DNA from: Blastomussa wellsi
Lineage: Eukaryota; Cnidaria; Anthozoa; Scleractinia; Plerogyridae
NCBI GenBank assembly: GCA_947652115.1
Contig: OX393567.1
Location: 20,187,568-20,251,567, forward strand
DNA: 64,000 nucleotides
Reading direction: 5' to 3'
Of the stretch, positions 12,201 to 24,672 are shown piece by piece. A model generated the notes under the pieces. It searched no databases. It was given only the letters and a program-made list of their open reading frames with translations, and was not told where the DNA came from. Position 1 is the first letter of the stretch; every line of letters begins with the position of its first letter. A program made the position numbers and the translations under genes.

Positions 12201-15151
12201 CTCAGGCGTCTCTCTGACAATCTCAGGGCAAGTAAAGGAAACTGAGGAAGCAAGAATACCGTTTTATACCACAGTCTAGAGGTCTGACTCTTTGAATTTC
12301 GGTAAAAGTTCCGCCCGAGTGGACTCCTTGTTAGTAATACGTGCCGGCTTTATTTTACAGATGAAACGAGACAAGGATGCAGTGCGAAGATTACGAGCAA
12401 AAGTGAAGTCGTTGTGTGGTCAGGTATTGAATAGTTGATTGGTTTTCAAGCTATTCCAGATCAACAATTCGTCCTGAGAACAAATGAAATGCGCTTTACA
12501 ATAAAATATACATCCTTAAAATAGTATTCAATAATAATACTTACACAATAATTATTATCTAAAAGTCTAATTTACTATAATTTATGACAGTGAACGAAAG
12601 GAGCTCGAAGGAAGAAGTAGAAATGAAGATTGGATTTGTAAAAAGGGTTTTAAATAATTATACATGATCAACTTTGACTCGGTCAGCAGAAACAACATTA
12701 TTTTTGTAAAATGATAGGTAATAGATGACTCGAGGGAGAGTATAACCCTCCTACCTGGCACATCTCTTCTCTAAAAAACAGGCCCTAAAGTCAAGGCGGA
12801 AATATTAACATACTAACATATTTGCCTTCTTTTAAGAGCTCTGAAGAATTTTCCTAAATTTAAGGTTGCTCTGAAACCGCTCCAAGACATTTTTCAATTT
12901 TGCAAGACGTTGTATCTTATCATGTTGATCAAATCCCGCAATGCAGTAACAAAAAAGATGGGATCACCGTGATCGTCTTTGAGTTATAATTATTTAAAGC
13001 ATCAGAGATGTGTGATGTGTGTTTTTAGGTGAATATTAATGTTTGAATCTAACAGTATCCTGCATGACTTTATTTTAGGGAGATCATCAGGTTCACAGGA
13101 CTATTGAAATACTGATGAGGCAGGGCGAGATGTTGTTTCAAAACAAGGAAACTGATTTAGCTCTTGGCATGTTCACAGAAGTGGAAAACCTCGTCCCTGC
13201 AGGACAAGGTGTTCCAGAAGTTCATGAATATCGCGCACAGTGTTTCTTCATTCGGGTAGGAATGAATCCTTTAATGACTTTCAGACCATAACTATTATCA
13301 TGCAGCATTTTAGTTATCCAGTAATAATTTCAATACAAATGGGAACACAAACACCTTGTCCCTCTTTGCTGATGTTCACCAAGGTAGGCAAAATCCTCTA
13401 TGACGACCAGTAAATTGAAACCCCCTGTTCTTAATTTGAGGATAAAGAGAATGCGCGATTACAATTCACGATAGTGCAAGCATGGCCAAGTACTCAGGAC
13501 GCCGGACTGGAAATCCCGATATCCTGTATTTGTCTCCATAGTTTGTATTTTTGTTTTTGTAGGGGGAGGTTTTGCAAGCTGATCAAGACTGCAATCGAGG
13601 TAGAGTCATCTGAAAATGCTCTCTCTTAACATTAACCATCATTTAACTTCGAAAATCTTTGCACCCATGAGCCGGCTTTTGTCGCCTATCCTAGAACAAT
13701 GGCTGGTCCTTAAATGTCACCCTGTATGCTCTCAAACTACAGCTACAAGGAATAAAGTTGCTAATAATTTACTAATCCTTTGGGAGAATAAGCATAACGT
13801 TCCCTAGTAAGGAAATTTGAGAAATTTTGGTATGGAAAATTGTCATTCTGCATACCAAGGTTGTTCATCATATACCTGACAAGATCTCGCCAACTGGAGG
13901 GCATCGAACACTCTTTTTTTATAAGAATATTGTTTTTCCGGCCCAGGCTGAATATTCCTATTTTTCTGCCGATTTTAGGCTAAAAATATTCTTATGAATA
14001 TTCTTAGATTAAGAATTTACAGTTTAGTTCATGTCTTTTGTGCTGCATACCTTACATATGTATTACAGTACCATTCATCGACCGGTCCCTTGCATTGACC
14101 AATGGCTATAGTGTAGGTTTCTATCGTTTTATTGGCTAGTTTTTCCGTTCAAAGAAAGAAAATTGTATTGTATTTGCACATTTTCAACACAAAATTATAT
14201 TCTTTCCAAAATCTCAGCCTTGGGTTTATTCTTAAAATATTCTTAAAATTTCACAAATTTCAACCTCGATATTCTTATACAATATATTCTTATAAAAAAG
14301 AAAGAGTGTATGCGATGGGATCAAGCACCACGTTATACGGCAAATGGAAAACGGGAGCTAGCCTTTCATTTTGTTACCATTTTGTCGAATTCTTAAATAC
14401 TCTCTCAGAAAACTGAGGCAAAAAAAAAATCGAGCATTCACGACAAACACAAACTTAATCATTTCCGCTTGCAGATGTCTAGCTAACGACTGACGGCAGA
14501 AGTAGAATTTTTGCCCTTCCCGGGAAAAGCAAACGTTATGCTTAATCTCTCTAACTGGATGTGTTATAATTTGTGTCCGTTACAGTTAGCAGAAGAGCTT
14601 GAAATCCTTTGTTTTAAAAGTTAAAAATTAATTTCCGTTTTTGTGTGACCACTGCATATAAAAGACAACACCATAAATTCTTGACATTGGATACCCGATT
14701 GGATAGAAGTCTTTCATCTCGTGACTTGTACTGTTTTTACGGTTGACATCTCTTTTGCGGTTAACGGTTAAAATGTTTCATTTTCTACGCCTGAGGGCTA
14801 AATTTTTGGCCTTTTTAGGGCTAACGGTTAACTCCATGGAGACCTTCCAACTGGGCCAGGCTTTTTTCTCGTGTAAACGCAAAAATTAATTTAACGGATG
14901 AATAGGAGTAAGAAAATACCTCAGCTAACCAGCTTAGCCTGTTTTACTAGCTCCTTATGGAAAGGTCTTTGTAGTAGGTATTTCATTTTGCACGATCATG
15001 TGATCATTTTCGATTCCGTTCTGCAGCTCTCAATCTGTCCTACCGCACAAGTGCCTCAGCTTTTGATACAAAAATAAAAATCAAGGTCCAACAAGGAAAC
15101 TTTAAAGAGGCTTTGGAACTATTGGAAGAGTGGCAAATGATCGAACAAGAG
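9212..15151 (+). CDS. HELZ2-like gene, N-terminal TPR exons (1-7)
   Basis: Exons: 9212-9378, 10693-10729, 11174-11298, 12361-12423, 13079-13255, 13563-13599, 15027-15151. The translation looks like tetratricopeptide repeats. Exon 1 has SKDYSTAAALYTAAL followed by LCKRAECLLRL. Exon 2 adds YVQQALRDCD, and exon 3 has WLRGLELQGEVQEAF ending in a KALDP turn. Exon 7 has KVQQGNFKEALELLEEW, a fresh TPR helix pair. TPRs usually bind partner proteins, so this block may dock the enzyme to a complex; that is inference. The first exon begins with an acceptor-like pyrimidine tract ending at 9211, so the initiator Met is probably further upstream. An in-frame ATG at 9250 would remove part of the first helix. 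Exons 2 and 6 are only 37 nt each and are supported mainly by phase and by continuity of the TPR pattern. Confidence 0.8.
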
Positions 15152-18100
15152 GTGAGAGAAAACATTAGGGACCTCCAGACTGGAGTGCGAGTACGAGATT
15201 AATGAGGACAAGCACAGCTTTTCAAGCCTAGTCGACCTAGTTCTAGCAGGGGCGCAGGGAGGGGCTACAGCCACCCAAAAGTTTTTTGAAGGAGGGGTGG
15301 GGGAGGGGGTGGCGCAGCCCCATCACATTTCGGTACTAAAACTATTGCTGTCACAATATAAAATTGTTTTGGCAGAATATGCATTCTTGTGATGTTCCCT
15401 GCCGGCGCAGCAAGTGTCCATCTCGTAAACGGTCGTTCCCTTTTTTCGTCACTTGAGTTTTTGGCTGTCATCGAATTATTTTCCCCACAAAAAGGAAAGA
15501 AAAATTGTTCGTCAAAGACCAGAATCGAACCCTGAACCTCTGACATGCCAATATCCCTACACTGCACTACCACTACACCACCAGGCTGATCCACCAGGTC
15601 CCAGCGAAATTTCATAATAAAAGATGACTTTCTTACAAATAAAGCTAACCGCAATTGAACAATTAAAGTGCACCAAACCCCAAAATATTTTTTTGCTAAG
15701 ATATACCTTAGCACCAGTTTGAAACGCATTGCACCTTTCGTTTCTCCTTTTTACCAAATTCTGACTATTTATAGCATTCAAACGTTATGAAAAACTGTGC
15801 ATCATTCGTTCCACGACCGAGTCAGAAGGGGCGTGGGTCTATTCCTGGTTGACGTCACAAAATGATTTGCATCACATCAAGGCTTTGTAAACATGCATGC
15901 AAATCAGTTTGTGACGTCAAATCGGGAATAGACCCACGCCCCTTCTGACTCGGTCGTGGAACACATGATGCACAGTTTATCGTAATTTTTGAATGCTATA
16001 AATAGTCAGAATTTGGTAAAAAGGTGCAATGCGTTTCAAATTGGTGCAAAGGTTTATTCTAGCGAAAAAAATATTTTGGGGTTAGGTGCACTTTAAGCAT
16101 TTGGTAAGTGTATTAGTCTATCACCAAATCATAACCAGTTTCGACCTTGTCCAGGCCTTAACTAGAGCAGATATAGCATCGTCCATTCCGAAAAGCTTGG
16201 TTACCAATTATGGCATCGACCGTTAAAAATGGCATCGTGCGTTTAGGAAACGGAAATCAGCAACGGCGCCAGATGCAGTTAGCCTGTTAAAACTACCACG
16301 AGCCTGGAACAGACTGTTCTGCAACCTACATTTGTCGGGATATAACATCAGCAGCAATTTTCAATTAAAACTACATTTGTTAGGTCCGCTGAAATCACTA
16401 TCAAACTGATGCAATTTAAGCGATGCGTTCAGTAAAGTATTGTTAGGTAATAATGATGTATAAGTACTGAATGCAAATTCTTTCGAAAACGGGATCAAAA
16501 TTTGGAGATCTGGGTGACACATGCCCAACGAAAACCTCCTTGTGTCCCCCCAGAGGGTATGCGCTTGGCTTCAAGGTGTACTGTGAATTCGCCTTACATT
16601 GGAACATGCTCCACCACCTCTAGCCGATCTGCTATTGCTTTATAGGCTTTCTTAGTGGACTGAAATTCGTACTCACACTCGTTCTTAGACCTGAAGGTCC
16701 CTATTGATTGACATTTTAAGGACGTTCGCGCTAATTGTTTCTGCGCATCGTTATTGCGCACGGAATTCGTCACGCCACGTCATCCATCGAGCGCGCGCGC
16801 TGAGGAAAACCAAAGGGCCAGAAGCCGTTTCGTAGCTTTGCTGGTAGTTTACTCTCTTAACTGGTCGGTGACCCCTACTTTTTTTTCCATGAATTGATTC
16901 TATTTACAATTCTCGGCTGATTGTCAAAAATTGAAAAAAAAAAATCAATGTGGGAAGTTTAAAAATTTTGAAGTTTTCTGCCCAGAGGACATCGAATCCT
17001 GCCATGTTGCGGTTGTTAGGCGAGTGGAAATGTGTTCGCTAAATGCTACCAATTGAATAAATTCACTTTATGGGTCCATTTAAACAACATTTGACAGAGA
17101 TACGTTCATTTCAAAGATTTATTTGCAATATTTTTATGCTTACAGACTCTGTAGCCGTATCCGCAAACGAAGCGCGAGTTTTCAGATTGAGGGTGTTCTT
17201 CTGGGCATGTTATCTCCAAAACGAAGTCGGTGATCCCCAATTTTTTTTCATTTCTGACATCAGTTACTCATTATCTTACAGTGGTGAGAGTTTCAGAAAA
17301 AAATCAATTGTACGAAATGTTTTCGCGAACGTCCTTAAGCCATAATTTCAACAAGAAAATCTCAAACTCTTCATGATCATGTCGCATGGGTTAAAAAGAA
17401 TATATAGAAATTTTAAAACCCTCAGTTCTAAAAGTAGTGTGGCCGCCTACGACAGGTGGTCGCTTTCGAGATGTTTGGGAAAATTGTGGTATTTTGGAAA
17501 AGTGGCCCCTTACGGAAGCTGGTCTTCGCACAGCAAAATGTTTCTTCTCTTACAAATCCCCTCCTTCCACAGAACTCTGACTTGAGAGAAAAGGAAAACG
17601 AAATCAGAACGAAGATGGCTGAGGCGCAAGCTAGCATGAGGATTATCAGAACGCAACCAGTAAGTACATTTAAACACTTGATGCGGCCCATCGCATGTTT
17701 TATTTTCTGTACAGTGAGTGACTGGAACTGAGTTTTTAACTGAAAGTTTGCTGTTCACTCGCCGTCTTTGAACTGTAGGAATCAACGTGCGTTTATTTCG
17801 GTCTTGTATGTCTTTGCTTTACTATGTTATTAGTGAAAAGTGTGATCTGATTAAAATATAATGGGAGTAGTCTCTCGTGGCAAAACAATATATATATATC
17901 AGAGAAAACGGGGACTGTTGGCGGTCTAGTCTAACCAATCATGGCTTTCTTGGCTAATCAGTTGCAAAAAGAAAACAACGAACAAACAAAGCGCGAGGTA
18001 TGTTTGCGAATTTTCCCGCCCTTTTCGTTGACTGCAAGGTTTGCTTCGTGTTCTGATTGGTTCAATGCGATACCCTTGAGAGGGCCTTTCGATTGGCCAG

Positions 18101-21100
18101 ATGTAATAGGGCCTTTGCTGGATTAGGTCACATGGTACAAAATCAGCCATGCTGGGATGCAAACGAATGCAAGTTATGCAGTGGGAGCTCCAGAACAAAG
18201 CGACTTTATCCAGTAAAGCTTGACTTTTCTTTGTCTTGGATGTCCCAGTGCGGGAATAATAATAAGCTTGCTGACAAAGTTTAGTACTAAGAACATTTAC
18301 CATACTGAAAAACAAATACTGGGGTTCACAGTGACGAGTGATATAGCACGAAATTATTTTTCAGCTTTCCGATGTAGCATCTGGCCAAGAATTAGGCGAG
18401 CCAGATGAACAAACGGGGAAAAGTGTAAAGCGTACTGCCATGCAAGCCTCCAAGCGAAGCAGTGGAGCGAAGGTAGGAAACCCCGTATGCTCTGAAACAA
18501 AATAATAGCTCAGACACGATTCTTTAAGGAAACCAAATTTTTACCGGACAAGGAAGGAATAACTTTTTATAGTAACAAAAATGGAAAAGTTTATCGATTT
18601 TAAATTCCCTGTACGCCGCCATTTTTGATTTTACGACTTCATATAGTTGTCGCTGTTGTTAGGCACCACGATAGCTTTTATGTCAAACAATCGGGCAAAT
18701 ATTACACGCAGTAAAATTCAAAGTGGCGGGCGCAAGAAGTGTAAAAGCGATGATCGTTTCCCTTGTTTGTTGTTCAAGTGTTATTTTTTGTCTTCCGGTA
18801 AACTTGGAATTAAAGAATTTAATATTTCAGTAATCAATTTAAGGTAAGCATGTTATTTCTCTCTTTTCCGGCAAAATTGGGAATTAAGGAATTTAATATT
18901 TTCAGTAAACAATTCAGCGTCAACTTGTCGGCATCAAAAGTAAAGTTTACTCCAATCGGAAACGCAAGATGGCTTAGCAGATGATGAAACGATATTTACT
19001 CTGGTTGTGATGGAGATTACATCCCTCCCACATTCTGACAAGCTGCCGTAACAATTTCCCAATATTGAGAATTTTATACTCCCCTACTCGGTTGTTGAAG
19101 GGATGGCTTTCGTTGTCATAACATCGGATAAATCGCTAGCCGTTGGAAACTGTATTTTGTTTTGTTAACACTTATCCATTGTATAATGATTTACCTGCTG
19201 GATAGTGTTTCATCCACCATTTCAACAAGGAAAGTCGAGTTAGCTCGAACTGGAACAAGCGCTCTAATCACTATAGGCTTGTCATTCATCCCAAGCGATC
19301 GCGACATTGCGCTACAATGTTGTAGTTATTGTTTAGCGTTGTCGAGAGAATACTGTTTTTCTTTTTGTAATATATGTTCCTGCTTAATCAAAGCCAAAGA
19401 ACAAGAAAGAGTTAAAACGAGAAGAGCGGCGGCGAGATAAGGTAAATATAAAGGTTTAGTCAGTTTAATTTGTTTTCGAATTATTATAAGGGTCAGCAGA
19501 AACAAAAAAGAAAACGTATCGTAAAATTAAAAACAATAAGTCCCCTGATATCCCCTTTCATAAAGCGAGTCCCCATGTCAAATCTCAGAATCAAAGCTAC
19601 TTCAGGAAATAAGAGAGAGTTTTATTATATGGCAAGAACAATCCGAGCGTTCTGATTGGTTCTTTCTTGGTCGGGATTTTCTAATTAAAGTTGGAGAATT
19701 TAAAATTTGCAACTTAAACTGCGGAAAGAAAACGCATATAAATTCTCTAATTAAAAAAAAAAAATGTTTTCAAAATCGTGGTAGGTTGTACATTCAGGCA
19801 ACCTAGCTTGCCTCTGCCGTGCTGGGGAATTTTGGCCCTCGGTCGTTTGATTTTACTGGGGACAATATTCCCCAGTACGGCCCTCGCGCTTGGTTAGTAA
19901 AAGGTTAATAATGCCTATATTTTAGAACTTGCTTTGATTTTACGTTGTTGAAGAAAACTCGGAGCATGGTGATTTTACGACTCTAGGACTTGTTTAATTT
20001 GAGTTTCATATCGTTATGGTAAGAGAGTTATAATGTGTTATTAAATTTGTGTCCACCAATAACTTTCCAAATAATAGAAACCGAAAAAAAAATTGAAACG
20101 CAATTTTCCGTTCTAAAATAAGGCCCCGGTGTACAGATCTTTCCAGACAATATTCCCTTCTGAAAGGTACACCGAGCCAATATAATTAAGCTCTGGGCTC
20201 GTTTTCGGAATTACAAGGTAGAGCTGCCAAAACCTATTTATGTTTTCAAGCAAACGACTGGAATTTTTTCATTCAGTATAGTCCAATTCTTAAGTAATTA
20301 TGAAAGTTTGTCACCTTTGCTATTTTGAGTTCACTTTATTTGTATTTATGTGTCAAGGTGATAGATAACATCACCCCTTGCTTTTTAAATTCAGGAAATG
20401 CAAGAAATAGCACAAATATTGTCAACGAACAGCAGGCAGAAGGCAGAAGAAAAAAATAACAGAACGGTATGTTTGTGGCAAAGATTGACATCGCCTTACT
20501 GGGTTTTTGTTTAGCTTACATCTCTGAGTAAACTGCTTTAATCAGAACCAATATTGTCCTAGTTTGAAGAAGCACTAATCTTCCTTGTATGTTGTATTTC
20601 GTTTTTGTTTCATAGGACGTAACTGATTTCGAGACTGAAGAGGAGCAACGTTCCACAAACGAGGATTTGTCGAGTACGTGACAATTTATTTTTATTGGTA
20701 TTATCTGCATCAGTCCTTGCACCAGAAATATGGAGGCCTGCAGTCCTATTTTGGACCTTTTTCAGACTGCGTTCGTGCCATAAAATTACCTATTAACTTG
20801 TACGTACAATATTTTACTTCAACGCACCCGCATTAGGACAAATTGGACTTTGTAGGTGTATTGGCCTATTCTTGCATCAAAACGTATCAGTATTATTTTT
20901 GTGATTAGCCATGTCAGAGAAATTTCGATACTCATGATGGAAAGTCGTATGGGAAGATCTTTCCATTGACATGCAAATTGACGACGTCAGAAGTGCTACT
21001 TTGACAGCTCCTCCAAATGCCGACAAAAGTCGACTTTAACACAAGACTGGAAATCTTAAGAATCAGCATTGAGCACTCCTGCGAGCCGCCGAGGGAGTTG

Positions 21101-24100
21101 TTTTTTCATTTTACATGGAATTATAACAAATATACGTCAGTTTGCAAGGGGTGTGGTGGATCCATTTCGGCAGAACACGGCAAAAATTAACAGATTCCAT
21201 GCCACGAGTTTCGCATCAAACTTTCCCCTTGACTGTGTAACTCAGTTAAGATTAAAACGAATTTGATGATTGTCTCTTTAAAGTGCCTCTGAGATTAATA
21301 TTCATCTTAAAAACGAATTTGATGATTTTCTCTTTAAAATACCCCTGAGACGAAATTGGTGGTCATCATTTATTTAAATTTTCGTGTAAAATGGGACTTT
21401 CTTTTCCATTTGGTAAAATTTCAATCCATTCTGGACATGAGAAGTCATATAATTTTTAAACTTTTATTTCCGAAAATTTACGGCCGCCATTAATTTGGCT
21501 TGGTGGCGATTTGGAGAAAGTGACGTCAAAGACTCAAAAATACCTCACGGGTTGTAATTATAATAACAATAACTATTGAAAATCAAATGAAGATCAACAA
21601 AAACTTTTGAATCGTGTTCGTGTAATGTCCTATGCTGATTGTTATTATAATTATAAAAGTTTAAAAATTATGACTTCTCATGTCCGAAAAGGATTGAAAT
21701 TTTGCAAGATGATTTCAGAAAGTCGCATTGTGCACGAAAATAAAAAAATAAACACCACCAATTTCGTCTCAGGGGCACTTTAAAGGTGCCCCCTTTGGAT
21801 GAAATTTGCCTTTGGATGAAATTTTTCAACAACCCCGATCGATTGCGAGCGAGACCGTGAACATTAGCCAATAAGCGCGCGAAAAATTCTGCAGTTATGG
21901 TAAAAAATTTCTTTGTTTGCTCGACGACCAGTAGTTTTAGCTTTGTCCTGAACCGCTTCGTGTACCTCCTCTCGTAGACTTTCTCAATGTCGTTCGCTTC
22001 TCGTTTATGGTTTGGCAGTTGACCTGCTAGCGCTTCGCATTCGCTGATTGCGCTTCGCTCCCTTTGAACTCGATTGGTAAGTAAGTCTACTCATCTCGAG
22101 GACATCAAATTTTCCTGACGATTTCCACAAATTTGCCGTTTTAAAGCCAATATCATTTTAATCCTTACACGGTAGAGGGAAAGGATTTTATTTGCAGAAA
22201 CCAACTTTGAAAGTTGTGTATGGGATCAGAAATCAAATTGTGGCACATACTTTCTTAATGAAATTTGATAGGTTGCTCCTTGCCAAAGGGATCAAAGAAA
22301 AGGAAACGGAGACGAAAGACAAAGAATTTGAGAGCCAAGAGAGAAGGTAGACATTTTATCAAGACATGATAAGGAAGGATTCTCTCTAGGAAAGGCTTAA
22401 TTTTTTACCGTATTTAGTCGATTAAACGCCAGGCGCCGAATAAATGAAATGCCGGGTATAAATAAAAGCTGGACCTACAAGGCCAACGTCCAGGGCGTCA
22501 GTCTAATCGAGAAAATACGAAAGTATTCAGTTCCCGAATCTCTGAAACATTCTCTGAAATGGCATAGTAGTCATTTAGAAATGCTTGAAGGAATTTTAAC
22601 AAAATGTACAAAGAGCAACTGGCCGAAGAACTGTTCCACCGGGCTAATTATATAGTTTTCATTTAAAGTAGCTCTTAAATAGTGTACAAATATAATCGAT
22701 GGTAAGATCTCATCGGGATTAAAGATGTTCGGTTTAAGTTCTTCGTGCGGTTTTTTTTGGAAAAGATAGCCAGCTCCAGAACATTACCATTAATTGACAG
22801 TGACACCAACTCCGTGTTTATAGTTCTATCCAATTAATCATGTTAAATCACCATAACTTCTGTCTACTTCTGTTAGGAGTGGATGATGATTCTAATACAA
22901 GCAGCGTAAGCACTTGCCCTGGTGACTTGGATATAACAAAGCGTCCCGCCAAGATGCCAAGTTTCAATCAGCAACAAAGCCCTTCTTCGTCGGAAGAAAG
23001 CAAACGTGAAAAAAACCGACCGCCACGGCCTAAGGTACAACCGCCTCCTCTTGAGCCAACGTCTTCACAAACGAGCAAGCCAGTCGCTTCTGTTAAACCA
23101 TTCCCCGAGACCGCGAAGAAACCAGCCGGGAGGTACACGAATAGACAAAGCTATGGAATTCGAGATAGACCATCTCTTAATAAGTTTTGCGCCTACCGCC
23201 TCTGTAAGTACTACCTCCTTCAGCAACCTTGTTTTCAAGGCGAGCGATGTTCCTATGCACACAGCGAAGAAGAAAGACTAGCTTGGGAAGAAGACAGAAA
23301 GAAAGGTGATTAACAGCTAACTGTGGTACAGAGAAACCTCTTACATTTCCAGCTCACAAAAATTGTCAACATCGGGAGACGTGCGTTTTAACGACTGAAA
23401 TGTATAATCAAAGTGACGTATATTCAATGCCGCTTTGAATTTAACTCCCCGCCCCTGATATAAGTTTCCCCAGTTATACGAGCACCCGCAGTTCCTTAAA
23501 AAGTTGTCGAAGCCCAGACTTTATAACTGCAACTTAATGCTATGCTCTTCCAGTTTTGAAATTCCGCTGTTCACAACCTTACAAAGTGTAATTTCTTATA
23601 ATCCTTAATTGGCATAAATTACTATTTTGCTTCCACGTATCAGACGTCTGGGGAGGGAGACGGTGTGTAAGGAGTTATGGGATTTGAATTTATAATTTGC
23701 GGCCGATAGAAAATTGAGACATTCTGCTGTTAGCCTTCATCGTGTACAGCCAGGTTTCGTTTTAGTTTTATATAACTTATATTGTACACCAGATCTTTTC
23801 TAGCCATTGTTTTTTGGTATGTGTTATTTCATGTATATCTGCTTCTTAATCTAGTGCATATACACCTTTTCATTAGTATATCCTAAAACTCCAAGGGTTG
23901 CACCACTCCTTTAGTCGGGGGTACACATTCCCCGTTTTTATTCACCTGCTTGTTTTTAGGGGCTTTCGTGTCGGGATTTGGTGCATATCTGTATTTAGTA
24001 AAATCCAACTAGTGTTCTATTATCAATGCTGCGTTCTGATTGGTTGAGCTACTACCAGGCTATATGTTATAGCTCACTAGTAGCGAAAGCGCTGGCTTTG

Positions 24101-24195
24101 AAAACCAAAACAATGGCGGCTGAATTGCGTTTTGCTGAAGTTTCGGACGAGTATTTGAGCTCATTGTTAGATAAATCTATACTTTCTATGCTTTC

Positions 24196-24236
<41 letters not shown>

Positions 24237-24636
24237 GGCCTCTGAGTCAATAGTCAATATATTGACTTGTGGGCTTGTGGGCTTGTGTTGAATAAACTGC
24301 ACGGTGTCTTGGCGGGCCCATGAGCCCATGTGTCATCATTTTGTGTTGTGTTCTGGTTGATTAGTGGAGGCAAAAATAGCTCGGGATTAAGTTTGTTCAC
24401 TTTTCGTGTGTTTGCATTGTATTTAAGGTGCTAAAAAACCAACTACAAATGACAGAAAAGCAAGTGGAGGCTGTTCTTTATCCCTTAAAAAATGGCGTCA
24501 AGCATTTACGGGAACCTGTCGAGCACCCTTGCGGATTCTACCAAATGGCGAAAAATACAGAATTTGTTCTGAGTAGGTGACAATAGTGGGGCAGTTTTGA
24601 TAAAAACTACTATGCTAGTGTACAGAAGCGATAATC

Positions 24637-24672
<36 letters not shown>

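Noticed and set aside
9212..22346. Separate TPR-protein gene upstream of a shorter HELZ2-like gene
   Set aside because: All junction phases continue without a stop into the zinc-finger exon, and no terminal exon or new start is evident. RNA data could overturn this.
24574..24576. In-frame TAG after the first half of the second zinc finger as the end of a gene
   Set aside because: A donor two bases earlier removes it, and splicing to 24780 completes a proper CCCH finger in frame.
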